From the NCBI RefSeq assembly GCF_014649915.1, contig NZ_BMTY01000002.1, positions 1-64,000 on the forward strand: a stretch of DNA of 64,000 nucleotides, given 5' to 3'. Below are positions 18,698 through 27,347 of this stretch, one piece after another. The position numbers were made by a program, and so were the translations under genes. Source of the DNA: Streptomyces toxytricini. Its GTDB lineage: Bacteria > Actinomycetota > Actinomycetes > Streptomycetales > Streptomycetaceae. The notes under the pieces were generated by a model. That model made no database searches. It was not told the origin of the DNA and saw nothing but the letters and a program-made list of their open reading frames with translations. How positions within the stretch are numbered: the stretch's first letter is position 1; the number at the start of each line of letters is the position of its first letter.

Positions 18698-19003
18698 GTG
18701 CGCAAGGCAGCAAGGTTCACCGCGGTGGCGCTCTCCGCCGCCACGATCGCCCTGGGAACGGTCACCGCCGCCCACGCCGGCGACTACACCGAGAACGGGG
18801 TGCGGATCCGCTCCAACTCGAACACCAGCGCGGCGGTTCTCGGCCTCGGCTACACCAGCCACACGATCACGCCGATCTGCTACCAGGCCGGCACCGTGAT
18901 CAACGGCAACAAGTGGTGGGACAAGCACCGCAACAACAACACCGGGGTCACCGGCTTCAGCTCCATGACCCTGCTGACGAAGTGGGCCTCCGGCCACTGC
19001 TGA
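18698..19003 (+). CDS. Small secreted SH3-like protein
   Basis: 101 residues: Sec signal (VRKAARFTAVALSAATIALGTVTAAHA), then a compact domain with bacterial SH3 features (NGVRIRSNSNTSAAVLGLGYTSHTI) and two Cys likely to form a disulfide (ICYQAG and GHC at the end). Such small SH3b proteins bind cell wall or act as secreted effectors or inhibitors; the role here is unknown. GTG 18698 is set by the strong GAGGAG at -7. Longer upstream frames have no signal peptide. Confidence 0.8.
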   Translation: MRKAARFTAVALSAATIALGTVTAAHAGDYTENGVRIRSNSNTSAAVLGLGYTSHTITPICYQAGTVINGNKWWDKHRNNNTGVTGFSSMTLLTKWASGHC

Positions 19004-19105
19004 CCGGTACGCGGATCCACCCGGGGCCGGGGCCGCTGGAATCGGTCCCGGCCCCGGGTGTGCCGCGCAGTGTACGACCACCGGCCCACCACCGAAAGGC
19101 TGATC

Positions 19106-20044
19106 GTGCTCCACGCACGTCGACGGCCGCTCCTGCTGACGGCCGCCGCCCTGGCGGCGGCCGCGGCACTGGGCGGCTGCACCTCCGAACCCGCGCGGCC
19201 CGGCGGCGCCGCCGGGGACCGGGGCGAACCCGCGGTGAAGATCACCCCACAGCCCGACCCGGCGAACGCGCCGCTCCCGCTGGACGCGTACGGGTTCGAC
19301 ACGAGCCAGCAGAAGGTCCTCCAGCAGGCGCAGGACATCCTGACCGAAGCGTGCATGCACCGCGTCGGTTTCGCCTCGTTCAAGAACACGAGCACCTACG
19401 TCACGGCCGGCGCGGGCGCCCGCCGGACCACCAGCGGGATCGGGCTGGTCGACGCCGAGGCGGCGAAGAAGTACGGGTACCGGTCCGGCGGGCTGCCCGA
19501 CCGGGAGGCGGGCGCGGCGCAGAAGCGCGATCCGAGCGAGACGGCCGCCCTGTTCGGCTCGCAGGACGGCGCCCCGGCGCACCCGGGTGCCCCGGAGGGC
19601 GGCTGCGCGGGCGAGGCGGCCCGCAAGCTGTACCCGCGCAGCACCACGGGGCCCGCGGGTGCCCCGGCCGGGAACGGCCTGGTCGACGAGCTCGCCCAGC
19701 AGGCCGCCGACCGGGCCCGCGGCGACAGCCGGGTCACGGCGGCCGTCACCGAGTGGAGCGCCTGCATGCGCGAGGCCGGGTTCCAGGTGAAGACGCCGTG
19801 GGAGCTCCAGCAGATGGAGGGCACCCGCTGGACCGGGCCGGTCACCTCCGAGGAGATCACGGCGGCGACCACGGACGTGTCGTGCAAGCAGCGGACGAAG
19901 CTGTCGGACACCTGGACCGCTGTCCTGGCCGCCTACCAGACGCAGCTCGTCGAGAAGCGGAAGCAGGATCTGGACCAGGAGAAGAAGCACCTCGGCGAGC
20001 AGGTCCGGTTCGCGGAGAAGGTCCTCGCGGGCGGTGGGGCGTGA
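19106..20044 (+). CDS. Putative lipoprotein (conserved actinobacterial, function unknown)
   Basis: 312 residues with lipobox LGGC (Cys at about 26). Mature protein: paired Cys in EACMHRVGFASF and SACMREAGFQVKTPWE, motifs seen in uncharacterised Streptomyces lipoproteins, and a charged C-terminal helix likely to coil (TQLVEKRKQDLDQEKKHLGEQVRF). GTG 19106 follows gaaagg. Its stop overlaps the GTG of the next lipoprotein gene (GTGA), so they are coupled. Position upstream of the exporter operon suggests a shared envelope role (inference). Confidence 0.75.
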   Translation: MLHARRRPLLLTAAALAAAAALGGCTSEPARPGGAAGDRGEPAVKITPQPDPANAPLPLDAYGFDTSQQKVLQQAQDILTEACMHRVGFASFKNTSTYVTAGAGARRTTSGIGLVDAEAAKKYGYRSGGLPDREAGAAQKRDPSETAALFGSQDGAPAHPGAPEGGCAGEAARKLYPRSTTGPAGAPAGNGLVDELAQQAADRARGDSRVTAAVTEWSACMREAGFQVKTPWELQQMEGTRWTGPVTSEEITAATTDVSCKQRTKLSDTWTAVLAAYQTQLVEKRKQDLDQEKKHLGEQVRFAEKVLAGGGA

Positions 20045-20574
20045 GGCTCCGCGCCGCGGCCCGGGCCGCCGCCGGGGCTGCATTGGCCTTGGCCGCCGCG
20101 ACCGGCTGCGCCTCCCCCGCGTCCTCCGCCTCCGCGGACGGCCGCCCGTCCGCGGAGACGGGGCTGCGGAGCCCGAGCGCGGAGGTGCGGCAGGCGTACG
20201 ACGCCTACTGGGCGGCCTGGCTCGCGGCGAACCGCACGCCCGACCCCGCGGATCCGGCGCTCGAACGGGTCGCCACGGGCACCCAGCTGGCGGAGCTGCG
20301 GGAGAACCTGGCGCACTCCCGTTCGGCCGGGCAGGTGCTGCTGGGCGAGGTGGGGCACCGCGTCGAGGGCGTCTCCGAGGCCGGTCCGGGGCAGCTGGTG
20401 CTGCACGACTGCATCGACCTCGACCGCTGGCTGATCCACGACGCGCGGACCGGCCGGCCGGTCGACCAGTTGGAGGACAAGCCGACGCAGCTGGGCTCCT
20501 TCACCCTCAAGCGGGAGGGGGAGGGCGGCCCGTGGCGGGTGGCTTCGCTCCGGGTGATCGGCGAGAACTGCTGA
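20041..20574 (+). CDS. Putative lipoprotein
   Basis: 177 residues from GTG 20041. Lipoprotein signal ending ATGC (Cys at about 23), then an NTF2-like stretch (EVRQAYDAYWAAWLAANRTPDPADPALERVATG..) typical of small secreted Streptomyces lipoproteins. It has two mature Cys (HDCIDLDRW and GENC at the end). Translationally coupled to the previous gene. The exporter operon starts 19 bp further on, so one transcript may cover 19106-24134. Confidence 0.75.
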   Translation: MRLRAAARAAAGAALALAAATGCASPASSASADGRPSAETGLRSPSAEVRQAYDAYWAAWLAANRTPDPADPALERVATGTQLAELRENLAHSRSAGQVLLGEVGHRVEGVSEAGPGQLVLHDCIDLDRWLIHDARTGRPVDQLEDKPTQLGSFTLKREGEGGPWRVASLRVIGENC

Positions 20575-20586
20575 GCGGGGGACCGG

Positions 20587-20600
20587 GTTTCACGTGAAAC
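20587..20600. other. parS centromere site over a start codon
   Basis: GTTTCACGTGAAAC is a perfect 14-bp Streptomyces parS. The GTG inside it (20594-20596) is the likely start codon of the adaptor gene, so ParB binding could compete with initiation of the operon. Confidence 0.92.
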
Positions 20601-22162
20601 ATCACCAGCCGCCGACGGCCGACGCGGGCGTGGAGCAGGAGGCGGACGCAGAGCGGGACGCGGGGGCCGAGACGGAGGCCGCCGCGGGGGCCGCGGCGGC
20701 GGAGCCCCACGACGGCTCCTCCCCCGCTGGCGGCTCCGACGACGGCGGATCCCTGCGGCGTCGTCGGCGGATGCTGGCGTGGGTCGTCGCCGGGGCCGTC
20801 CTGCTGACCGGGGCCGGGGTCGCGCTCGGCGCGTCCATCCGCTCTCCCGCCCAGGTCGCCGCCGACGCGGCACCGCCGCCGGCGTCCGTCCTGTCCGACC
20901 GGGTGGAGCGCCGTGTGCTCACCTCCTCCGTCGTCGTCCGCGGCACGGTCGCCGCCGAGCAGGTACTGACGGTCTCCCCGGGGGCGGGGGCGGCGGCCGC
21001 GGGCGGGGGCGGCAAACCCGTGGTCACGCGGATCGCCAAGCAGCCGGGGGCCGCCGTACAGGCCGGAGAGGTGCTGGTCGAGGTGTCGGGGCGGCCGGTG
21101 TTCGCGCTGGCCGGGGCCCTGCCCGTGTACCGGGACCTCAAGCCGGGCGCCACCGGCAAGGACGTGGGCCAGCTCCAGGCCGGGCTCAGGGCGCTCGGCC
21201 ATCCCACCGGCAAGGACCCGTCGGGTACCTACGGCCCCGGCACCAAGGCCGCCGTCACCCGCCTCTACACCGCGCTCGGTTACGCGCCCCGGCCGGCCGA
21301 CCCCGGCGACGCAGAGCGGCTCCAGGCGGCGGAGGACGCCGCCGACGCCGCGAAACGGCAGGTCATGACGGCGAAGACGGCCCTGGCGAAGGCGAAGGAG
21401 GCCGGTGGTGCGGACACCGCCGAGGCGCAGCAGCAGCTCGCGTTCACGCAGGCCGACCTCGCCAAGGCCGCCGGGCGGCTGGAGGCGGCCCGCGCGGCGG
21501 CGGGCCCGATGGTCCCGGCCGACGAACTGGTCTTCCTCAAGGGCTTCCCCGCACGGGTCGACGCGGTGCGGGCCGGGGTCGGCGAGCCCGTCCCCGACGG
21601 GCTGCTGGTCCTGTCGGCCGGCGCCCCGGTGATCCGCTCCGCGCTCCCGGCGCACCAGCGGGAGCTGGTCAAGCCGGGCATGAAGGTGGAGGTGCTGTCC
21701 GAGGCCACCGGGCTGGCCGCCGCCGGCACGGTCGCCTCCGTCGCCGACGCCCCCGCCCCGGCGGCCGGCGGCTCCGGCGGCGCGGGCCCGGGGACGCCCC
21801 AGCAGGGCGGCGGCCCGGACGGCGCGCCGGGCGGTGCCGCGGATCCCGGCGGGTACGCCCTGACGGTCACCCCGGACAAGGCGCTCGACCCCCGTCTCGC
21901 CGGACAGGGAGTCCGGCTGACGGTGACGGCGGCGTCCTCCGGCGAGCCGGTCCTCGTCGTCCCGCTGTCGGCGGTGTCGGCGGGTGCGGACGGCCGGACC
22001 ACGGTCACGGTGCTCGGCGCGGACCCTGCCGACACGGCGGCGCGGCGCCGCGTCGAGGTCCGGGCCGGGATGTCCGCCGACGGCATGGTGCAGGTCGAGC
22101 CGGTCGGCGGCGGCGCGCTCGCCGACGGAGACCGGGTCCTGGTCGCGCGGGCCACCCCGTGA
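20594..22162 (+). CDS. Membrane-anchored adaptor (HlyD/MacA-like with peptidoglycan-binding segment)
   Basis: 522 residues. Disordered Ala/Glu/Asp N-terminus (1-55), one membrane anchor (about 58-80), then an adaptor. It has a biotinyl/lipoyl-like half (VLTSSVVVRGTVAAEQ; IAKQPGAAVQAGEVLVEVSGRPVFAL), a peptidoglycan-binding-like insertion (GATGKDVGQLQAGLRALGHPTGKDPSGTYGPGTKAAV), a coiled coil (about 235-300) and the second half. It is the periplasmic-fusion-type partner of the ATPase and permease that follow. The start is GTG 20594 inside a parS; no good ribosome-binding site is visible. Confidence 0.85.
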   Translation: MKHHQPPTADAGVEQEADAERDAGAETEAAAGAAAAEPHDGSSPAGGSDDGGSLRRRRRMLAWVVAGAVLLTGAGVALGASIRSPAQVAADAAPPPASVLSDRVERRVLTSSVVVRGTVAAEQVLTVSPGAGAAAAGGGGKPVVTRIAKQPGAAVQAGEVLVEVSGRPVFALAGALPVYRDLKPGATGKDVGQLQAGLRALGHPTGKDPSGTYGPGTKAAVTRLYTALGYAPRPADPGDAERLQAAEDAADAAKRQVMTAKTALAKAKEAGGADTAEAQQQLAFTQADLAKAAGRLEAARAAAGPMVPADELVFLKGFPARVDAVRAGVGEPVPDGLLVLSAGAPVIRSALPAHQRELVKPGMKVEVLSEATGLAAAGTVASVADAPAPAAGGSGGAGPGTPQQGGGPDGAPGGAADPGGYALTVTPDKALDPRLAGQGVRLTVTAASSGEPVLVVPLSAVSAGADGRTTVTVLGADPADTAARRRVEVRAGMSADGMVQVEPVGGGALADGDRVLVARATP

Positions 22163-22872
22163 CCGGAACCCGTACGGCCGGACCGGCCGGAGCACCGCCG
22201 GTCGTCCGCTTCGAGGACGTCGGGCTCACCTACCCGGGCCCGCCGCCCGTCGAGGCGCTGCGGCCGTGCCGGCTGACGGTGCGGCGCGGCGAGTACGTCA
22301 CCGTCGTCGGCCCCTCCGGCTCGGGCAAGTCGACGTTCCTGAACGTCGCCGGGCTCATCGACGCGCCGACCGCCGGCCGCTATCTCCTCGACGGCATCGA
22401 CACCGGCGCGCTCCGCGACCGGGACCGCACCGCCCTGCGCGGGCAGCGCATCGGCTTCGTCTTCCAGTCCTTCCACCTGCTGCCGCACCGCAGCGCCCTG
22501 GAGAACGTCCTGCTCGCGATGGTCTACAACGGCGTCCCCCGCGGGCAGCGCGCGGCCCGGGCACGTACGGCGCTGGAGCGCGTCGGCCTCGGCCACCGCA
22601 CCGGGCACCTGCCCACCCGCATGTCGGGCGGGGAGCGGCAGCGCGTCGCCGTCGCCCGCGCGCTGGTCGCGGAGCCCTCGCTGCTGCTGTGCGACGAGCC
22701 CACCGGGAACCTGGACACGGCGACCGCCGCATCCGTCCTGGAACTGCTGGACGAGCTGCACGCGGACGGGCTGACCCTGCTGGTCATCACGCACGACCCG
22801 CAGGTGGCGGCGCGCGGCGCGCGGACCGTCGCCATCCGCGACGGGGTCCTGACCGAGGAGGCGGCGCCGTGA
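22159..22872 (+). CDS. ABC transporter ATP-binding protein (MacB/LolD type)
   Basis: 237 residues with Walker A (GPSGSGKST), Q-loop (FVFQSFHLLPHRSALENV), ABC signature (MSGGERQRVAVARAL), Walker B (LLLCDEPTGNLD) and H-loop (VITHD). The FQSFHLLP..TALENV-type sequence places it with the MacB/LolD/FtsE group that pairs with FtsX-fold permeases. GTG 22159 overlaps the adaptor stop (GTGA). Confidence 0.95.
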   Translation: MTGTRTAGPAGAPPVVRFEDVGLTYPGPPPVEALRPCRLTVRRGEYVTVVGPSGSGKSTFLNVAGLIDAPTAGRYLLDGIDTGALRDRDRTALRGQRIGFVFQSFHLLPHRSALENVLLAMVYNGVPRGQRAARARTALERVGLGHRTGHLPTRMSGGERQRVAVARALVAEPSLLLCDEPTGNLDTATAASVLELLDELHADGLTLLVITHDPQVAARGARTVAIRDGVLTEEAAP

Positions 22873-24134
22873 GATCCCTTCGGCGCCGCAGGGCCGGGGG
22901 TGCTCCGGACATCCCGCCGTCCCGGCTGTCGGCCCGTGACCTGGTCTCGGAGGCACTCGCCGGGATGCTCCAGCGGCCGGCCCGCTCCGCGCTGACCGGC
23001 CTGGGCACGGTCCTCGGGGTCGGGACGTTCGTGGCGATCCTGGGGCTGACGGCCACCGCGTCCTCGCAGATCGACAGCCGGTTCAACGCGCTGACGGCCA
23101 CCGAGGTCGGCGTCCGCGACACGGCGGGCGGAGCCGACCCGCAGCTCGCCAGGCAGGTCCCCAACGCGTTCCCGCGCGACGCGGACGACCGGGCGGGCGC
23201 CCTCAACGGGGTGACGGCGGCGGGGGTGTTCTGGCCGGTGCCGCTCGGCGAGGCGGCGGCGGTCCGCTCGGCCCCCGTCGCGGGTGCGGACGGCGAGCGC
23301 ATCCCGGTGGTCGCCGCGTCCCCGGGGATGCTGCGGGCGGCCGGGCTCACTTTGGGCTCGGGGCGGGCGTACGACTCCTTCCACGACGGGCGCGCGGAGC
23401 AGGTCGCGGTGGTCGGGCGGGCGGTCGCGGCCCGCCTGGGCATCACGACACTGGAGAGCCGGCCCGCGGTGTTCGTCGGCGGGCACCCGTTCACCGTGGT
23501 CGGGATCGCGGACGGCGCAGAGCGCAAACCGGACCTGCTGCTGTCGGTGATGGTTCCGCGCGGAGCCGCCGAGCGGCTGTGGGGCCCCCCGGACAACGCC
23601 CAGCGCGCCCGGATGCTGGTGGTGACGCAGCTCGGCGCGGCCCGGCAGGTCGCCGCGGAGCTGCCGCTCGCGCTGCGCCCCGACCACCCGGAGTGGATGG
23701 CGGCGGAGCCGCCGCCCGACCCCCGGGGGCTGCGGTCGGGGGTGACCTCCGACCTGGACCAGCTGTTCCTGCTGCTGGCGGCGATCTGCCTGGTCATCGG
23801 CGCGGTGGGGATCGCGAACACCACGCTCGTCGCGGTGCTGGAGCGGACCGGGGAGATCGGCCTGCGGCGGGCGCTCGGGGCGCGGGGGCGGCACATCACC
23901 GCCCAGTTCCTCGCCGAGTCCGCCGCGCAGGGCGCGGTGGGCGGGCTGGTCGGGACGACACTGGGCACGCTGACCGTGGTCGGGGTGTCGGCGCTGCGCG
24001 ACTGGACCCCGGTGATGTCACCGCTGACGGTGGCGGCGGCGCCGCTGATCGGGCTGGTGACGGGGGTCCTGGCCGGCCTGTACCCGGCGTGGCGCGCCTC
24101 GCGCACCCAGCCGGCGGAGGCGCTGCGACGCTAG
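22869..24134 (+). CDS. ABC transporter permease (FtsX/MacB-like)
   Basis: 421 residues. One N-terminal helix (about 38-58, after the conserved LSARDLVSEALAGMLQRPARSALTGLGTVLGVG), a large extracytoplasmic MacB-PCD-like domain and three C-terminal helices with the FtsX signature (AICLVIGAVGIANTTLVAVLERTGEIGLRRALGARGRHI). Couples by GTGA to the ATPase. With the adaptor it forms a mechanotransmission-type exporter or envelope-stress pump; cargo unknown. Confidence 0.93.
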   Translation: MRSLRRRRAGGAPDIPPSRLSARDLVSEALAGMLQRPARSALTGLGTVLGVGTFVAILGLTATASSQIDSRFNALTATEVGVRDTAGGADPQLARQVPNAFPRDADDRAGALNGVTAAGVFWPVPLGEAAAVRSAPVAGADGERIPVVAASPGMLRAAGLTLGSGRAYDSFHDGRAEQVAVVGRAVAARLGITTLESRPAVFVGGHPFTVVGIADGAERKPDLLLSVMVPRGAAERLWGPPDNAQRARMLVVTQLGAARQVAAELPLALRPDHPEWMAAEPPPDPRGLRSGVTSDLDQLFLLLAAICLVIGAVGIANTTLVAVLERTGEIGLRRALGARGRHITAQFLAESAAQGAVGGLVGTTLGTLTVVGVSALRDWTPVMSPLTVAAAPLIGLVTGVLAGLYPAWRASRTQPAEALRR

Positions 24135-24148
24135 GTCGGCGTGCAGGG

Positions 24149-24189
24149 CCGGCCGGCCCGGTCCAGGGGGGCGGGACCGGGCCGGCCGG
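24149..24189 (+). terminator. Terminator of the exporter operon
   Basis: 16-bp perfect stem (CCGGCCGGCCCGGTCC / GGACCGGGCCGGCCGG) with a 9-nt loop, 15 bp after the permease stop. Confidence 0.88.
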
Positions 24190-24244
24190 GAGCGGCCCGG
24201 CCCTCGGGGGACGGGGGCCGGGCCGGATCGGGGACCAGGACGGG

Positions 24245-25231
24245 TCAGGAGTGCTGCTCCGCCGTCTTGGTGCGCTCCCGGGCCGTGGTGGGGATGGTCC
24301 CCAGCCGTCCGGCCTGGAAGTCGTCGAAGGCCTGCTGGAGTTCCTGCCGGCTGTTCATGACGAACGGCCCGTAGTGCGCCATCGGCTCGCGGATGGGGCG
24401 CCCGCCCAGGAGGACGACCTCCAGGGCCGGCGTACGGGAGTCCTGGGACGCCTCGGCGTGCAGCGTCAGCGAGCCGCCGCCGCCGAAGACGGCGGTCTGC
24501 CCGGTGTGGACGGGGCGCCGGTCGGTGCCGACGCCGCCCCGGCCCGCCAGGACGTAGGCGAGGGCGTTGAAGTCCTCGCGCCACGGCAGGGTCAGCTGCG
24601 CGCCGGGTGCGACCGTCGCGTGGATCATCGTGATGGGGGTGTGGGTGATGCCGGGCCCGCTGTGGCCGTCGAGCTCGCCGGCGATGACGCGGAGCAGGGC
24701 GCCGCCGTCGGGGGTGGTCAGCAGGGTGACCTTGCCGCCGCCGATGTCCTGGTAGCGCGGGGGCATCATCTTGTCGGAGGCCGGGAGGTTCACCCACAGC
24801 TGGAGGCCGTGGAAGAGCCCGCCGCTGACGACGAGGGACTCCGGCGGGGCCTCGATGTGCAGGAGGCCGGATCCGGCGGTCATCCACTGGGTGTCGCCGC
24901 CGTTGATGACACCGCCGCCGCCGTTGCTGTCCTGGTGGACGAACGTGCCGTCGATCAGGTAGGTGACCGTCTCGAAGCCGCGGTGGGGGTGCCAGGGGGT
25001 GCCCTTCGGCTCGCCCGGCGCGTACTCCACCTCGCCCATCTGGTCCATCATGATGAACGGGTCGAGGTGGCGGTAGTCGATCCCGGCGAACGCGCGGCGC
25101 ACCGGGAATCCCTCGCCCTCGAAGCCGCCGGGAGCGGTCGTGACGGCCAGCACCTTGCGGGCGGCGGCCTCCGGGCCCGGCTCGGCGACGCGGGGGAGCG
25201 TCAGCGGGTTCTCCACAGTCACTGCAGGCAT
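24245..25231 (-). CDS. Pirin family protein (carries phiC31-type attB)
   Basis: 328 residues, two-cupin pirin. All usual metal ligands are present: HPHRGFETV (two His), VHQDS (His) and HIE (Glu), near residues 80-130. Pirins bind Fe or Ni; some are quercetin dioxygenases. The C-terminal cupin ends with GRPIREPMAHYGPFVMNSRQELQQAFDDFQAGRLG, also canonical. The gene corresponds to the S. coelicolor pirin-like gene (SCO3798) in which phage phiC31 integrates. RBS AAGGAGG precedes ATG 25231. Confidence 0.93.
   Translation of the reverse strand: MPAVTVENPLTLPRVAEPGPEAAARKVLAVTTAPGGFEGEGFPVRRAFAGIDYRHLDPFIMMDQMGEVEYAPGEPKGTPWHPHRGFETVTYLIDGTFVHQDSNGGGGVINGGDTQWMTAGSGLLHIEAPPESLVVSGGLFHGLQLWVNLPASDKMMPPRYQDIGGGKVTLLTTPDGGALLRVIAGELDGHSGPGITHTPITMIHATVAPGAQLTLPWREDFNALAYVLAGRGGVGTDRRPVHTGQTAVFGGGGSLTLHAEASQDSRTPALEVVLLGGRPIREPMAHYGPFVMNSRQELQQAFDDFQAGRLGTIPTTARERTKTAEQHS
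24983..25030 (-). other. phiC31-type attB-like site, unoccupied
   Basis: 48 bp matching my recollection of the S. coelicolor/lividans phiC31 attB at 43 positions, with the TT crossover dinucleotide at 25005-25006. It encodes the pirin segment VEYAPGEPKGTPWHPH. No phage is inserted here. Confidence 0.85.
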
Positions 25232-25790
25232 GGTCGGAACCTCCTTCTACACCGAGTTTAGTTGAATCCAGAACTTTCTGCCACCCACCAGAACAGCGGA
25301 CCCCCCGCCCCCCATTCCCGCACCGGCAACCCGCCGCCGCGGCGCACGCTCCGTGAGGCGATCCGGGCGCCGGGCGACCCCCGGGAAGCAGGCGAAGGCC
25401 GACGCGCTGCCGCACCCGGGGCCGTTCGGACGACGCCGCGGCTGCCCGGCAGCCGGGGCGCCTTCGGGCCGTACGGGGCACATCGGGGCGCAGGGGGCGG
25501 CTCGGGAGAAGCGGTTATTCAGAGCACCAAGCCGCCCCAATTTCGCGGATTCTCAAATTCCGCACAGGCGGATTCTTTCATTCCGGCGCAGAAATCGGAC
25601 ATCGGATCGCCTTGACTCAGATGATCCTCAAATAATCGGGGTTTGATTGACGCCCCCCGATCGACCCGGCAATCCTTGTTTTGCGCGGCCGGCAGGGGAG
25701 CAAAAGCCGGACGCGCGGTACGGGGGACGGGGGACAGGAGTGCGCATGCGCGCGCACTCCTCCCTTTCTGCCCGAATTCGACCAGGCGGC
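25232..25790. other. Intergenic region (559 bp), relatively AT-rich towards its right end
   Basis: I see no gene. The left part is GC-rich and featureless; from about 25515 on it is clearly more AT-rich than the window. It holds a TTGACT (25612-25617) that could be a -35 element and a short inverted repeat ATCGGGG/CCCCGAT around 25636-25662. It probably carries the promoter of 25791. Confidence 0.4.
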
Positions 25791-26546
25791 ATGAAAGTCA
25801 AGGGGAAAAAACTCAGCATGCGTTCCGCAATCAGGAAAAGCCTCGTCTCCACTGCCGCGCTCGCGGGTCTGACCCTGGCGCTGCTGCCCGGCTCGGCCCA
25901 GGCCGACGACACCCCGGCCACGCAGGTCCTCCGCGTCGCGAAGTACCAGGCCTACCTCGCGGCGAAGGCGGCCAAGGGCGACGAGCAGGCGAAGGAGACC
26001 GCCGACGGGTTCGCGGCGCTTTCGGCCGCCGACAAGAAGCGGTTCCTCGACCTGATCGAGGACCGCGCCCTGATCAAGCAGCTCCTGATCGCCGGCGAGG
26101 CCCCGGCCGCCGCAGGCACCACCCGCCAGGCGTTCGCGGGCGGCGACGTCGTCCAGGAGCGCGAGACCACCGGCGGTGAGGACACGACGTCTCCCTTCTC
26201 CACCTCGGCGCTGAGGGCGTCGGGCTACCGCGACATGTGGGCCTCGTACTCGTACGTCGACAAGTTCCTCGGCGTGAAGGTCTCGAAGGTCACCGTGCGG
26301 ACCAACTACCAGGTCAAGGGCAAGGACACCACGAAGGTGTACCCGGGCAGCGCCTCCCACTACCTCTACGTGCCGGGCTGCGACTTCTCCCACAGCCCGG
26401 TGAAGGAGTGGATCTCCTCGCCGCCGGCCGACAACGCCCAGAGCGAGACCGTCTGGACGGCGGAGTGCTGGGGCAGCTCCTGGACCATGCGCGAGCGCGT
26501 GTGGGGCGACTACCGCGGGTTCGTCGGCGGGTACCTGAAGGAGTAG
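25791..26546 (+). CDS. Secreted protein of unknown function
   Basis: About 251 residues. Sec signal (MRSAIRKSLVSTAALAGLTLALLPGSAQA), a charged helical region (about 35-90, with ADKKRFLDLIEDRALIKQLLIAGEAP) and a C-terminal domain rich in Trp and Tyr. That domain has two Cys (PGCDFSHSP and AECWGSSW) likely disulfide-bonded. Two starts are possible: ATG 25791 and ATG 25818, the latter leaving the signal peptide directly at the start. I do not recognise the domain. It stands alone between an AT-rich promoter region and a terminator. Confidence 0.75.
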   Translation: MKVKGKKLSMRSAIRKSLVSTAALAGLTLALLPGSAQADDTPATQVLRVAKYQAYLAAKAAKGDEQAKETADGFAALSAADKKRFLDLIEDRALIKQLLIAGEAPAAAGTTRQAFAGGDVVQERETTGGEDTTSPFSTSALRASGYRDMWASYSYVDKFLGVKVSKVTVRTNYQVKGKDTTKVYPGSASHYLYVPGCDFSHSPVKEWISSPPADNAQSETVWTAECWGSSWTMRERVWGDYRGFVGGYLKE

Positions 26547-26583
26547 CAGACCCGTCCGGAATTCCCGCGAATTCCCTGACCGT

Positions 26584-26628
26584 ATTCCGATGCCCCTGCC
26601 GCCCTGTGGGCGGTGGGGATATCGGAAT
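26584..26628. terminator. Hairpin terminator between convergent genes
   Basis: ATTCCGAT-GCCCCTGCCGCC pairs with GGCGGTGGGGAT-ATCGGAAT around a short CTGT-type loop, with small internal mismatches. It lies between the genes ending at 26546 and 26631. Confidence 0.8.
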
Positions 26629-26630
26629 GC

Positions 26631-27092
26631 TCAGCCGTACATGCGGCGCATGGCGTAGTCGACCATCTGCTCGACCGCCTTCGCGTCGAAGACCATCCGG
26701 TGGTCGCCCTCCATGTCGAGGACGAAGCCGTACCCGGTGGGCAGCAGGTCGATCACCTCGGCGCCGGTGATGACGAAGTACTTGGACTCCTTGCCGGCGT
26801 ACCGGCGGAGCTCCTTCAGCGTCGTGAACATCGGGATCACCGGCTGCTGCGTGTTGTGCAGCGCCAGGAAGCCGGGGGTGTCGCCGCGTGGGCAGTAGAC
26901 CTTGGACGTCGCGAAGATCTGCTGGAAGTCCTCGGCCGACAGCGAGCCGGTGGTGAAGGCGCGCACCGCGTCCGCGAGGGAGGGCGGGGACGGCTCGGGG
27001 TACAGCGGCTGCTCGTACCCGGCCCCGGGCATCGGCTGCTGGGGCGGGGCGTACTGCTGCTGGGCGCCCGGATTCTGGTCGTAGCCGTACAT
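26631..27092 (-). CDS. SseB-like (YseB family) protein
   Basis: 153 residues. Gln/Pro-rich N-terminus (1-37), then an SseB-type domain: VRAFTTGSLSAEDFQQIFATSKVYCPRG, FLALHNTQQPVIPMFTTLKELRRY, and DLLPTGYGFVLDMEGDHRMVFDAKAVEQM. SseB-domain proteins are common in Streptomyces, some near type VII secretion genes, and their role is unclear. It is cytoplasmic by sequence. ATG 27092. Confidence 0.8.
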   Translation of the reverse strand: MYGYDQNPGAQQQYAPPQQPMPGAGYEQPLYPEPSPPSLADAVRAFTTGSLSAEDFQQIFATSKVYCPRGDTPGFLALHNTQQPVIPMFTTLKELRRYAGKESKYFVITGAEVIDLLPTGYGFVLDMEGDHRMVFDAKAVEQMVDYAMRRMYG

Positions 27093-27140
27093 GGCCGTCA
27101 GCCTACCGAGGGTGGGCGGCCGCCAGGCGCCCGGATCCGG

Positions 27141-27347
27141 TCAAGGAGTCCCCTTGATCCCGTCCAGGAAGGGCGCCCACGCCGCCGCCGTCACCGTGAT
27201 CACGGGGCCGGAGGGCCGCTTCGAGTCCCGGACCGGGACGACCCCGTTGATGCCGTCAGCGACTTCCACGCAGTCACCGCCGCTGCCGTTGCTGTAGCTG
27301 CTCTTGCGCCAAAGGGCAGAGCTCACGTCAAGCCGTGTGGTTGCCAT
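27141..27347 (-). CDS. DUF397 protein
   Basis: 68 residues starting MATTRLDVSSALWRKSSYSNGSGGDCVEVAD, the DUF397 signature (WRKSSYS; DCVEVA; VPVRDSK), typical of actinomycetes. These small proteins accompany WhiJ-type XRE regulators and appear to act on them. The gene overlaps the 3' end of the upstream regulator gene by 20 bp, so they are co-translated. Confidence 0.93.
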   Translation of the reverse strand: MATTRLDVSSALWRKSSYSNGSGGDCVEVADGINGVVPVRDSKRPSGPVITVTAAAWAPFLDGIKGTP

